This document shows positions 8,941 through 16,903 of a DNA stretch of 64,000 bases, piece by piece. Within the stretch, counting starts at the first letter, position 1; the number at the start of each line of letters is the position of its first letter. Origin of the DNA: Roseivirga spongicola (GTDB lineage: Bacteria > Bacteroidota > Bacteroidia > Cytophagales > Cyclobacteriaceae); assembly GCF_001592965.1 (NCBI RefSeq), contig NZ_LRPC01000028.1:1054001-1118000 (forward strand). The letters run 5' to 3'. The notes beneath the pieces were generated by a model. That model ran no database searches. It was not told the DNA's origin and saw only the letters and a list, made by a program, of their open reading frames with translations. A program made the position numbers and the translations under genes.

Positions 8941-9312
8941 ATGAGTCAAACAAGTCAGTCAAAACCCAGAGTAATTAAAGACTTTGAAAAACTAGATCAA
9001 GGAATTCAAGAGCAAATAAAGCTCGAGTACCCTGAAGGTTTTGAAGACAATCTAATCCACTTTACCAATAAGGAAGGTAAACGCGTTTCAGCTCTTCCTT
9101 TTGAAACTGAAGAAAAGTATTATTTGGTAAGAATGACCATTGAGGAAGCCCAACAAATCATTGAAGATGACGATGATTACGATGAGGATGGCAACCTTAA
9201 GGACGACATCAAAATCGAGTATGCTGAAAAGCATAATGACGATGATATGGATGATGAGGACGACTCAGATCCGTATGGCGACTCTGAAGATGATGAGGAC
9301 GATGAAGACTAA
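8941..9312 (+). CDS. Conserved-looking acidic protein of unknown function
   Basis: Encodes 123 residues. A globular part (about 1-80) ends with YYLVRMTIEEAQQII. The last 45 residues are nearly all Asp/Glu with a few Met, Asn and Ser. No membrane segment or signal. Acidic tails of this kind occur in Bacteroidota proteins of unknown function. No function assigned. Confidence 0.6.
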   Translation: MSQTSQSKPRVIKDFEKLDQGIQEQIKLEYPEGFEDNLIHFTNKEGKRVSALPFETEEKYYLVRMTIEEAQQIIEDDDDYDEDGNLKDDIKIEYAEKHNDDDMDDEDDSDPYGDSEDDEDDED

Positions 9313-9362
9313 TTGAACCAAAGCCTCCCCGGCTTGTTGAACAATTAGTTAAATCAACATTA

Positions 9363-10355
9363 ATGAAGATAGGAATCATAGGCGGAACAGGCATGTTGGG
9401 TCACCACATGGCCATAGAAGCACAGATAAGACAATACGAAATCGTTCTTATACACCGACAAAACGCAGATTTAGACAAGGTCATAGATTTGCGTTATGAA
9501 TCGAGAGTCGCTGATTTGAACGATAGAGGAAGTTTAGTAAAAGCATTTGAAGGGTTAGATGCTGTGGCTAATTGTGCCGCCTACTACCCTACTATTCCTA
9601 GGCCGCTTTCAGAAGAAATGAAAACGGCCAGACTTCAGATGAACTATTTTTTCGATGCCCTAGAAAAAGCTAAAATCGAAAAGGCACTCTATGTTGGTGG
9701 TGCGGTGGCACTTCCTAAAACATTAGAAGGGTTAGCAAATGAAGAGGCATCATTTACCAAGGCACCAGATAACACCGCTCCTTACGTTCAAGTAAAATGG
9801 CTCATGGACGACATGGCCAGATCTGCAGCTAAAGATGGTCTGCCTTTGGTAATCGGAATTCCTTCCATGACCTTTGGCGAGTACGATTTCGCCCCAACTA
9901 CAGGAAGGCTAATTGTAGACATTGCCAATCAGAATTTGAAGGCATATCTCAAAGGCGAACGCAATGTAGTTTCAGCCAGAGATGCTGGCAGAGGACTCTT
10001 GTATGCCTTAGAAAAAGGCCAAGCTGGCGAGCGCTACCTCATTACAGGAGAGAATGTAAATATGGATACCCTTGTGGCTACTATCTGTGAACGTGCGGGT
10101 GTTCCTCAGCTTACAAAAACGGTTCCTCTTAACATGGCGAAATTTGTTAACAAATTAGAAGAAACACGCTATGCTTTATTTAAAGGAAACCCACCAAAAC
10201 TAAGCTCTACTGCCATTGCTGTGTTAGCCGGAGGCCAACACCTAGATGGAACAAAAGCTAAAGTAGAATTAGATTATACTCCAGAATTAACCATGCGAGA
10301 TGCTATAGACCGAGCCTATATTTGGTTCGAAAAACATGGTTATATAAAAAGCTAA
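9363..10355 (+). CDS. NAD-dependent epimerase/dehydratase-like (extended SDR)
   Basis: Encodes 330 residues. The Rossmann motif is GIIGGTGMLGHH at residues 3-14; YVGGAVALP and YVQVKWLMD place the catalytic Ser-like and Tyr/Lys positions of extended SDRs (Tyr-x3-Lys is seen as YVQVK). The dihydroflavonol-reductase-like group is closest by eye. Substrate unknown; likely monocistronic. Confidence 0.72.
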   Translation: MKIGIIGGTGMLGHHMAIEAQIRQYEIVLIHRQNADLDKVIDLRYESRVADLNDRGSLVKAFEGLDAVANCAAYYPTIPRPLSEEMKTARLQMNYFFDALEKAKIEKALYVGGAVALPKTLEGLANEEASFTKAPDNTAPYVQVKWLMDDMARSAAKDGLPLVIGIPSMTFGEYDFAPTTGRLIVDIANQNLKAYLKGERNVVSARDAGRGLLYALEKGQAGERYLITGENVNMDTLVATICERAGVPQLTKTVPLNMAKFVNKLEETRYALFKGNPPKLSSTAIAVLAGGQHLDGTKAKVELDYTPELTMRDAIDRAYIWFEKHGYIKS

Positions 10356-10406
10356 TTCCAACCTATGGCGTTTCACTGTTGTCTACTTTTTTGAACGATA
10401 GACTAA

Positions 10407-10817
10407 ATGAAACGCTACATTCTTTTCTTACTGACATTATTGGCATTCAGCTCTTGTGGTGAAGACGAAATAAGTATGCTCTCTGCACCGTGCAATCAAG
10501 ATTTGGTTTGTACGGAAGAACTCCGCTACCTCAGCTATAAAGCCATGTTAGATGGAAAACCAGTGGTCTTGGACAACTACTATGTCAAAAATCTTGACAA
10601 CGGAAACCTTTACCAAGAAAGTTCTTTAAATGATCATTTGGATGAAGGGCAGTATGTAGTGGTTTCAGATGTTAGGCTTTCAGAAATCAAGAAAACTGGC
10701 ACCATTCTCAGATTCTTCGGTATTAAGAATAATGAGATAGTACTTCAACAAGACTTTACGGTTGGTCATGACTGCTGCCATATAATCCCGCTATCAGGCC
10801 CATTTGTTGAGCAATAA
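10407..10817 (+). CDS. Small lipoprotein, unknown function
   Basis: Encodes 136 residues with a signal peptide and lipobox FSSC (Cys17). The mature part contains paired cysteines (APCNQDLVC, HDCCH) that may form disulfides, and a predicted beta-sandwich. No family recognised. It precedes the second EEP lipoprotein by 62 bp on the same strand. Confidence 0.6.
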   Translation: MKRYILFLLTLLAFSSCGEDEISMLSAPCNQDLVCTEELRYLSYKAMLDGKPVVLDNYYVKNLDNGNLYQESSLNDHLDEGQYVVVSDVRLSEIKKTGTILRFFGIKNNEIVLQQDFTVGHDCCHIIPLSGPFVEQ

Positions 10818-10879
10818 TTATCTCTTTCTTATTAGCTCACCTCCTTCTTTCTAAGAACACTATTTAACAAATAATATAA

Positions 10880-11722
10880 ATGATAAGAACACTTCTTAGC
10901 ACATGCATTTTGTGTGCAATCATCAGTTGTAAACAAACGGAAATCCCTAATTACAACGGTGAATACGACCTAAGCCTAATGTCGTTTAATCTGCGTTATG
11001 ACGAAGAAGCCGATGGAGAAAACAAATGGAGTAATCGTCAATGGGCGTGCATTGATATGCTCAAAGAGTTTGAACCTAGCCTTTTAGGAATTCAGGAAGG
11101 ACAAGAGCACCAGGTGAACTTTCTGGCTGAAAACTTAGATGATTATGCTCATGTTGGTGAAAAAAACGAGAGTAGTTACTACGGTGAGTACAAAAGCATA
11201 TTCTATAAAAAGGCACAATTCGATTTACTACAATCTGAAACTTTTTGGCTTAGTGAAACACCAGAAGTCCAATCACTGGGTTGGGATTCTAACAATATTA
11301 GAATAGTAACTTGGGCAAAGCTCTATGATAAATACACAGGTAAAATCTTATATGTGTTTAACACTCACTTTGACCACATAGGGAAAGTAGCACAGCAAAA
11401 ATCGAGTGAACTTCTCGTTAAAAAAGTTTCAGAAATTGTAGAAGCTGGTGCACCCGTATTCATTACCGGAGACTTCAACATGCTAATTGGCAACAAACGA
11501 CTTGCCCCTATCACCAATGAATTCCTAAGTGCTCAGCGCTTTGCTGAAAAAAGTGACGACAATCAGTCATTCAATGCATTTGGAAGGTGGTACATGAATA
11601 GAAATATAGATTTCATCTTCTTTAAAAATGCCAACGCACTCTCTTATAAAACGGTAGTAAAGGACTACGGTGTGCCTTATATATCCGACCATTACCCCAT
11701 TATTTCTCACATGAATTATTAA
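10880..11722 (+). CDS. Endonuclease/exonuclease/phosphatase family lipoprotein
   Basis: Encodes 280 residues. Signal peptide with lipobox IISC (Cys17). EEP motifs: MSFNLRYD, GIQEGQ (metal Glu), NTHFDHIG, TGDFNM and SDHYPI. The RYD and N-W-xx-R features resemble the secreted phosphodiesterase/sphingomyelinase-like branch often found in Bacteroidota. It is followed 3 bp later by the outer-membrane protein gene, so the two are probably co-transcribed, which would fit a lipid or phosphoester role (inference). Confidence 0.8.
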   Translation: MIRTLLSTCILCAIISCKQTEIPNYNGEYDLSLMSFNLRYDEEADGENKWSNRQWACIDMLKEFEPSLLGIQEGQEHQVNFLAENLDDYAHVGEKNESSYYGEYKSIFYKKAQFDLLQSETFWLSETPEVQSLGWDSNNIRIVTWAKLYDKYTGKILYVFNTHFDHIGKVAQQKSSELLVKKVSEIVEAGAPVFITGDFNMLIGNKRLAPITNEFLSAQRFAEKSDDNQSFNAFGRWYMNRNIDFIFFKNANALSYKTVVKDYGVPYISDHYPIISHMNY

Positions 11723-11725
11723 TAA

Positions 11726-12409
11726 ATGAGAATCACATTCATAAGTATAATCACACTCTTAACTGTAACCAACATTCAGGCGCAGTCGCAAAAAGATTGG
11801 TTTCATTTTCCAGGATTCGATCCTGCTCTACCGACTACACTTACAGACAAAGAAACTCTAGTCGGGGTTTTAGGCTTGGCTGCTATATCATATTCTCTCG
11901 AGGAGTTTTTGTTCAAGAAGCATAACAATGTCAATTACTATTCCTTTAGGGCAGGAATGAATAAAGAGTATGCTTGGGGTCTAAAAAATGTTTGGCATCA
12001 AAATGCAGGTATTGAGCATCAACCAGCACCATGGTTTGCTGTATCTGCCTCATTTAACTTACAGCAGTGGAGTGATAACTCTCCACACATAGGAACAGAT
12101 GATCGATTTGGATTAGGGTTAGGGCTAATGACCTATTACAGGTGGTACCTTTTCGGGAAAAAGAGATTCAAACCATATATAGAATATGGAATTGGCTTAT
12201 TTCAAGGTTTTAAAGAGTTCCCATATAACGGAAGTAAATTCTCTTTCAATCATTCTTCACAATTAGGTTTCGAATACGTCACGAGAAATAAAAACAAGGT
12301 TCGCTTGGGCTATGGAAACTTTCATCAAACAAACTATAATATGCTAGACTCCAACCCTTCATACACAGGTTATGGGTTCAGTCTAAGCTATAGTTATCAA
12401 ATTCAGTAG
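11726..12409 (+). CDS. Outer-membrane beta-barrel protein, PagL/acyloxyacyl-hydrolase-like
   Basis: Encodes 227 residues with a cleavable signal ending NIQAQ. Alternating aromatic and polar strands and a C-terminal SYSYQIQ indicate an outer-membrane barrel. Near the C-terminus, NFHQTNYNMLDSNPSYTGYG resembles the PagL lipid A 3-O-deacylase signature (His-x-Ser-Asn ... NPG), but Thr stands where PagL has the nucleophilic Ser. Activity is therefore uncertain. It lies 3 bp after the EEP lipoprotein gene. Confidence 0.6.
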   Translation: MRITFISIITLLTVTNIQAQSQKDWFHFPGFDPALPTTLTDKETLVGVLGLAAISYSLEEFLFKKHNNVNYYSFRAGMNKEYAWGLKNVWHQNAGIEHQPAPWFAVSASFNLQQWSDNSPHIGTDDRFGLGLGLMTYYRWYLFGKKRFKPYIEYGIGLFQGFKEFPYNGSKFSFNHSSQLGFEYVTRNKNKVRLGYGNFHQTNYNMLDSNPSYTGYGFSLSYSYQIQ

Positions 12410-12521
12410 TCCAGGGTAGTCATACAACCCTATTAATCAATTATTTAAATCATAAGTAGTAGAGATTAAACACCTCGTTTTTCTGACTAACAGAATCTAC
12501 AAAATACAACTAATTGCAATT

Positions 12522-12556
12522 GAGCCCTTCTCGTTTTCGGGAATGGCTCTTTTCAT
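12522..12556 (+). terminator. Intrinsic terminator hairpin after outer-membrane protein gene
   Basis: GAGCC...GGCTC with inner TTC/GAA and CG/CG pairs closing a TTTT loop, followed by TTTTCATTT. It lies about 110 bp after the upstream stop codon. Confidence 0.6.
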
Positions 12557-12570
12557 TTATGGTTAAGGAC

Positions 12571-12610
12571 AAAGTTAGCTTCAGTTCGCTGGGCTAACTT
12601 TTCTTTTCTT
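12571..12610 (+). terminator. Second terminator-like hairpin directly before pxpA
   Basis: Stem AAAGTTAGC / GCTAACTTT (9 bp) with a 13-nt loop, then TTTTCTTTTC. It ends only about 12 bp before the pxpA ATG. It may be a backup terminator for the upstream unit or, if the promoter lies upstream of it, an attenuator. The pairing is perfect. Confidence 0.6.
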
Positions 12611-12621
12611 AACTTAACCCA

Positions 12622-13377
12622 ATGAGTTTTGTGGATATCAATTGCGATATGGGCGAAAGCTATGGCAACTTCATTGTCGGAAATGACGAAGCTATATTCC
12701 CACATATCACCTCTTGTAACATTGCCTGTGGAATGCATGCAGGAGATCCCTATCACATTGAACGTACCATAGACTTGGCTATTCAACATAAGGTGCAAAT
12801 TGGTGCTCACCCTGGCTACCCAGACTTACAAGGTTTTGGTCGAAGAGTGATCCCCATGACCTCGAACGAACTCTCCTCATCTATAAAGTATCAAGTTGCT
12901 GCGCTGAAAGGTTTAGTGGAAAGCAAAGGGCTTAACTTGGCTTATGTAAAACCTCATGGTGCCTTATATAATGAAATGGCTCAAAACGAAATGGTGGCTC
13001 AAACAGTTGTTAGTGCTATAAAACAAATTGATGTTAATTTAAAAGTGATGGGGCTAGCAGGAAGCTTGGTTAAACAAGTGGCAGAATATGAAAACATGAA
13101 GTTTGTGGCCGAGGCTTTTGCTGATAGACAGTATGAGGCAAATGGAAAATTAAGGGCTAGAAATCTAGAAGGTGCTGTTCATAACAATGCCGAAATAGCA
13201 GCAGATCAGGTTGTTTCTATTGCCCAGAACCAGAAAGCATTGAGTGCCGAGGGGAAAGAAATAACCATTGAAGCCCAGAGCTTTTGCATTCACGGGGACA
13301 ACCCTTCGGCAATAGCTATACTAGAGAAAATAACAGAAAAACTAAGCGTAGCAGGCATCAGTAAAAGACACTTTTAA
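12622..13377 (+). CDS. pxpA: 5-oxoprolinase subunit A (LamB/YcsF family)
   Basis: Encodes 251 residues. Hallmark N-terminus DINCDMGESYG and the metal-site motifs NIACGMHAGDP, GAHPGYPD, KPHGALYN and CIHGDNP are all present. PxpABC hydrolyses 5-oxoproline (pyroglutamate) to glutamate with ATP, removing a spontaneous damage product. First gene of pxpABC; its stop overlaps the pxpB start (TAATG). Confidence 0.94.
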   Translation: MSFVDINCDMGESYGNFIVGNDEAIFPHITSCNIACGMHAGDPYHIERTIDLAIQHKVQIGAHPGYPDLQGFGRRVIPMTSNELSSSIKYQVAALKGLVESKGLNLAYVKPHGALYNEMAQNEMVAQTVVSAIKQIDVNLKVMGLAGSLVKQVAEYENMKFVAEAFADRQYEANGKLRARNLEGAVHNNAEIAADQVVSIAQNQKALSAEGKEITIEAQSFCIHGDNPSAIAILEKITEKLSVAGISKRHF

Positions 13378-14084
13378 TGCACATTCAACCTTTTGGAGAT
13401 AAAGCCTTACTCGTTTCATTTGAGAAAAAGATTGACCCTGAAATCAATCAGCAAGTGATTAACCTTTACCATACTTTAAAGGCTAGTGCTAAGTTTACCT
13501 TCCTCACTCCTGCCTACTGCAGCTTAACAGTAGGTATAGACCGAAGTCGATTCACTATAAACGAAGCCACTGAATTAATTAAAGAATTGGCTTCACAGCC
13601 CCCTACCAATCAATCGGTTTATGTTAGAGAATTTACAATTCCTGTTTGCTATGAAGGTGATTTTGCACCAGACATGCATGAGGTTTCTGAAATCACAGGG
13701 CTCGACCCGAAAGAAATCATAGCTCTTCATAAGGCCCAAGAGTTTAGGGTTTATATGCTTGGCTTTGTTGCCGGATTCGCATATTTGGGCACCCTACCCG
13801 ATCAACTAGCCTGTCCACGTAAGAAAACGCCAAGAAAATCTGTTCCGCAAGGTTCTGTTGGTTTAGCAGGGCATCAAACCGGAATATACCCGGTAAATGC
13901 CCCTGGTGGTTGGCAAATAATTGGGCAAACCCCAGTGCAAATGTTCGATACAACAAGAGAAGAGCCTAATCTCCTCTTTGCAGGAGACAAGGTGAAATTC
14001 AGAGCAATTTCAGAAGATGAGTTTAAACTGATTCTATTAAAAGAAGAAACTGGTATATACCATACCGAGGCAAAACATGGATAA
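13377..14084 (+). CDS. pxpB: 5-oxoprolinase subunit B (KipI-like)
   Basis: Encodes 235 residues. Typical start IQPFGDKALLVSFE, and in the C-terminal half GFVAGFAYLGTLP, RKSVPQGSVGLAGHQTGIYP and APGGWQIIG. It overlaps pxpA by 1 bp and pxpC by 8 bp. It partners PxpC in the ATP-dependent oxoproline step. Older databases call it KipI, a sporulation kinase inhibitor, which is misleading here. Confidence 0.93.
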   Translation: MHIQPFGDKALLVSFEKKIDPEINQQVINLYHTLKASAKFTFLTPAYCSLTVGIDRSRFTINEATELIKELASQPPTNQSVYVREFTIPVCYEGDFAPDMHEVSEITGLDPKEIIALHKAQEFRVYMLGFVAGFAYLGTLPDQLACPRKKTPRKSVPQGSVGLAGHQTGIYPVNAPGGWQIIGQTPVQMFDTTREEPNLLFAGDKVKFRAISEDEFKLILLKEETGIYHTEAKHG

Positions 14085-14967
14085 CCTATTCAAAATAAAA
14101 ATATTGAAACCTGGTTTATTCAGTTCTCTTCAAGACCTAGGCAGAGTTGGCCACCAAGATGCTGGCATTCCATTTAGCGGTGCCATGGACAAAGAAGCAC
14201 ATAAAATAGCTAATGAATTGCTAGATAATCCGCATGCTACACCCACCATAGAAATGACCCTTTGTGGTGCAGAACTGGAATTTGAGGGTGTTGGGCAAAT
14301 TGCTATAACAGGAGCTGACATGAATGCTAAACTCAATGACAAGCCCATGCCAATGTATCAGACCATTGATATCAAGTCAAGAGACAGGCTGAGTTTTCAT
14401 AGAGTGGAATCGGGATGCAGAACATACCTAGCAGCTCGGGGCGAATGGAGCGGAACAGAGTGGCTCAGTAGCTTTAGTACCATATCTAATCTTTTAAAAG
14501 TAGACGGAATACCAGAACAGCTTCAATCAAATCAGTCTATTGAGATACGTACCTCTAATTTTATAGAACAGAGAACTTACCCTAAAACGGCTAGACCCAT
14601 ATATACCTCCAGCTATATTTTAAGAGTGGTTACTGGGCCAGAGTTTGAACAGTTCAGCATAGATCAGATTCAATCTTTCTTTGATAAAGTATTTGAGGTA
14701 AGTGCCGATTCCAACCGAATGGGATACAGACTAAAAGGAGCGATAAAGGATTATAAACCTTTAAGAGAAGAAATTTCGTCTGGAATAGTGGAAGGTACAG
14801 TTCAAGTAACTAGCGCTGGCGAACCTATTATTTTAGCCGCAGATGCACAAACTACAGGAGGTTATCCCAGAATTGCCAATGTAGTGACCGAAGACCTTTC
14901 TATTGTGGCTCAAATGAAGGCTGGAGATGAAGTAAGGTTTATGCTTGTTGGCTTGGCAGACCTATAA
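14077..14967 (+). CDS. pxpC: 5-oxoprolinase subunit C (KipA-like)
   Basis: Encodes 296 residues. LFSSLQDLGRVGHQDAGIP, FSGAMDKEAHKIAN and the late SNRMGYRLKG and QTTGGYPRIANV motifs identify the biotin-dependent-carboxylase-like family of PxpC. The start overlaps pxpB by 8 bp. Last gene of the operon; a hairpin follows at once. Confidence 0.93.
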   Translation: MDNLFKIKILKPGLFSSLQDLGRVGHQDAGIPFSGAMDKEAHKIANELLDNPHATPTIEMTLCGAELEFEGVGQIAITGADMNAKLNDKPMPMYQTIDIKSRDRLSFHRVESGCRTYLAARGEWSGTEWLSSFSTISNLLKVDGIPEQLQSNQSIEIRTSNFIEQRTYPKTARPIYTSSYILRVVTGPEFEQFSIDQIQSFFDKVFEVSADSNRMGYRLKGAIKDYKPLREEISSGIVEGTVQVTSAGEPIILAADAQTTGGYPRIANVVTEDLSIVAQMKAGDEVRFMLVGLADL

Positions 14968-14974
14968 AACAGAC

Positions 14975-15001
14975 AAGGCGATCTCCGTATGAAATCGCCT
15001 T
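14975..15001. terminator. Bidirectional terminator-like hairpin between convergent genes
   Basis: Perfect AAGGCGAT / ATCGCCTT stem with an 11-nt loop, placed 8 bp after the pxpC stop and 27 bp before the end of the minus-strand gene. No long T run on either strand. Confidence 0.55.
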
Positions 15002-15027
15002 AATCAACCTTAAACTAAAACTACTAA

Positions 15028-15396
15028 TTAATTATTTATCTGATAGTAAGCAGTGCCATTCAGTTCTGACAGCAAGTCTGCTTGTCTCAAAAGTCTTAAT
15101 TGATCTTCTCCAAGACTGCTCTTCTCTCCTTCTACTAGTAACTCTTGGTTACTATCATAAACTTTAACGAAGTCTACTTCTTGGAATTGCACTATGTTTT
15201 CCGCCAGATATTGCTCCACATAAGCATCAATTTCTTCCAGATAAGCCTCATCATAAACCAACGCTTCTTCTACTTTCTTATCGTTGGCTTTTTCGTTTAC
15301 AGGATTGTTAGGAATTGGAGTGCTTGCAGAGGCAAGAATGGTTCCGGCAAGCATAAGTGCCATTACGGCTGAGATTCTATTTTTTAACTTTTTCAT
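15028..15396 (-). CDS. Small exported protein, paralogue of the protein at 37839-38234
   Basis: Encodes 122 residues with a signal peptide (cut near ASAST). The C-terminal half, VKVYDSNQELLVEG ... LRLLRQADLLSELNGTAYYQI, matches IKIYDANDELLLEA ... LRRLLNASDFLTAYGNSKYYRL of the gene at 37839. The two are paralogues that also share an upstream DNA box. The middle is acidic. No Pfam family recognised; a periplasmic role is likely. Confidence 0.65.
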   Translation of the reverse strand: MKKLKNRISAVMALMLAGTILASASTPIPNNPVNEKANDKKVEEALVYDEAYLEEIDAYVEQYLAENIVQFQEVDFVKVYDSNQELLVEGEKSSLGEDQLRLLRQADLLSELNGTAYYQINN

Positions 15397-15416
15397 GTTG
15401 TTTGATATTTTGAGCT

Positions 15417-15430
15417 CCGCCCGAAAGCGG
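15417..15430 (-). promoter_or_regulatory. Small stem-loop in 5' leader of secreted-protein gene
   Basis: CCGC / GCGG stem with a 6-nt loop, 20 nt upstream of the minus-strand ATG, followed by a leader ending AAACAAC before ATG. The genes at 38234 and 39109 (minus strand) also have a short stem-loop and an AAACAAC leader. Confidence 0.35.
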
Positions 15431-15435
15431 AAAAA

Positions 15436-15468
15436 TTTGACCTATTGTTTTGACCTTGTTTTTGACCT
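15436..15468 (-). repeat. Triple AGGTCAAA direct repeat upstream of secreted-protein gene
   Basis: On the minus strand AGGTCAAA occurs three times with 13- and 12-bp spacing (15436-15443, 15449-15456, 15461-15468). It lies between the 36-bp conserved box and the stem-loop, and it looks like a multi-site operator. A related pair spaced by 26 bp precedes the gene at 39109. Confidence 0.45.
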
Positions 15469-15503
15469 GCCAACAATTATCCAATCCGTATGCCAAAATT
15501 TAT
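15468..15503 (-). promoter_or_regulatory. Conserved upstream box, copy 1
   Basis: 36 bp that agree at 27 positions with 38288-38323, by my count, without gaps. Conserved blocks on the plus strand: TGCCA, CCAATC, ATGCC and AAATT. On the gene strand it reads TTTGGCAT-n5-ATTGG, similar to but not matching a sigma-54 -24/-12 element, since the -12 C is G. It lies 72 bp upstream of the start codon. Confidence 0.5.
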
Positions 15504-15671
15504 TATCAACTGAAAGTCAATGAATTACAATCATACAGGATTATTAAGCTGTTCATTTGTGTACGTTTTCGGTCAACAGTGTGCGCAAAAGTGTCCAATC
15601 CAAGGATTTTAAGGCTTTTTAAAGGTTACATAAGGCGCATTAATTTTTGATAAATTAACTTGCGCCCAAAT

Positions 15672-16877
15672 ATGGCTATCCCTCCTGCTCCAGATTTAAA
15701 GGCGATAAACTATTCGCTACCTGATGAAAAAATCGCGAAGTATCCATTGGCTCAAAGAGATCAATCGAAGCTCTTAACTTACAGTGGTGGCAATATCTCT
15801 GATACAGAATTCAAAAACCTGCCCGAAATCTTAGATGCCAACACCTCTCTCTTTTTCAACAACACCAAGGTTATTCCTGCCAGACTCTTCTTCCAGAAAG
15901 AAACTGGAGCCCAAATAGAAATTTTCTTACTTAACCCAGTAAGCCCTACGCACATCATTAGTTTGATGATGGAAGAAACAGGTGCTGTGGTTTGGGAGTG
16001 TATGGTAGGTAACTTCAAGAAATGGAAAGACGATACTATACTCGCTCGAAAGTTTGAAAACAATGGTTCCAGCGTTGAAATACGCGCAAAAATCGTTGAC
16101 CGAGAGCAAAAACAAATAGAGTTCAGCTGGTCAGATAAATCTCTTTCCTTTGCCGAAATAGTAGAATTAAGTGGTAAAGTACCGCTACCGCCCTACCTGA
16201 ATAGAACAGATGAGCCCGAAGATAAGGAACGTTACCAGACAGTATATTCTAAGCAAGAAGGAGCTGTAGCGGCTCCAACAGCAGGGCTTCATTTCACCGA
16301 TCAAGTTTTGTCTGATCTCGAGCAAAAAGGAGTAAACCTTAACTACCTTACGTTACATGTTAGTGCGGGCACCTTCCAGCCAATAAAGGCCAGTGATGCC
16401 AGAGAGCACAATATGCATTCAGAGCAGGTAGAGGTAAATAGAAGTACTGTAGAGCTCCTCTCCAAAACCGAGCGTGTAGTGGCAGTTGGTACTACATCTA
16501 TGCGTACTCTAGAAAGTTTGTACTGGTTTGGCGTAAGACTAATGAATGGAAACGAAGATTTTTCTATTCAGAAATTAGAGCCGTATGAAACAGAGGAAAA
16601 CCTTCCTTCAAGAAAAGAAGTCTTTGCATTCATGTTAAACTGGATGGATGAGAACAATACTTCCATTTTAACAGGTAAAACTGAAATATTCATTATGCCT
16701 GGCTATCAGTTCAGAGTTTGCAACGGCCTGATCACCAACTTTCACCAGCCTGGCAGCACTCTTATGCTTTTGGTTTGGGCCTTCATAGGAGAAAACTGGA
16801 AAAAGGTGTATAAACATGCACTTTCAAATGACTATCGCTTTTTAAGCTATGGCGACTCTTCAATTTTACTGCCGTGA
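15672..16877 (+). CDS. queA: S-adenosylmethionine:tRNA ribosyltransferase-isomerase
   Basis: Encodes 401 residues from the ATG at 15672; a TTG 12 bp earlier is possible but less likely. Family motifs: YSLPDEKIAKYPLAQRDQSKLL at the N-terminus, GKVPLPPYLNR, AAPTAGLHFT and TNFHQPGSTLMLL. It transfers and rearranges the ribosyl of SAM onto preQ1 in tRNA to make epoxyqueuosine. The PTPS/QueD and folE genes at 41.7-42.8 kb supply earlier queuosine steps. Confidence 0.94.
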   Translation: MAIPPAPDLKAINYSLPDEKIAKYPLAQRDQSKLLTYSGGNISDTEFKNLPEILDANTSLFFNNTKVIPARLFFQKETGAQIEIFLLNPVSPTHIISLMMEETGAVVWECMVGNFKKWKDDTILARKFENNGSSVEIRAKIVDREQKQIEFSWSDKSLSFAEIVELSGKVPLPPYLNRTDEPEDKERYQTVYSKQEGAVAAPTAGLHFTDQVLSDLEQKGVNLNYLTLHVSAGTFQPIKASDAREHNMHSEQVEVNRSTVELLSKTERVVAVGTTSMRTLESLYWFGVRLMNGNEDFSIQKLEPYETEENLPSRKEVFAFMLNWMDENNTSILTGKTEIFIMPGYQFRVCNGLITNFHQPGSTLMLLVWAFIGENWKKVYKHALSNDYRFLSYGDSSILLP

Positions 16878-16903
16878 AAATTTAAAAGTGTTTATATTAA
16901 AGC

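Noticed and set aside
15468-15503. Definite sigma-54 promoter
   Set aside because: The GG at -24 fits but the highly conserved C at -12 is G in both copies, so only a resemblance is claimed.
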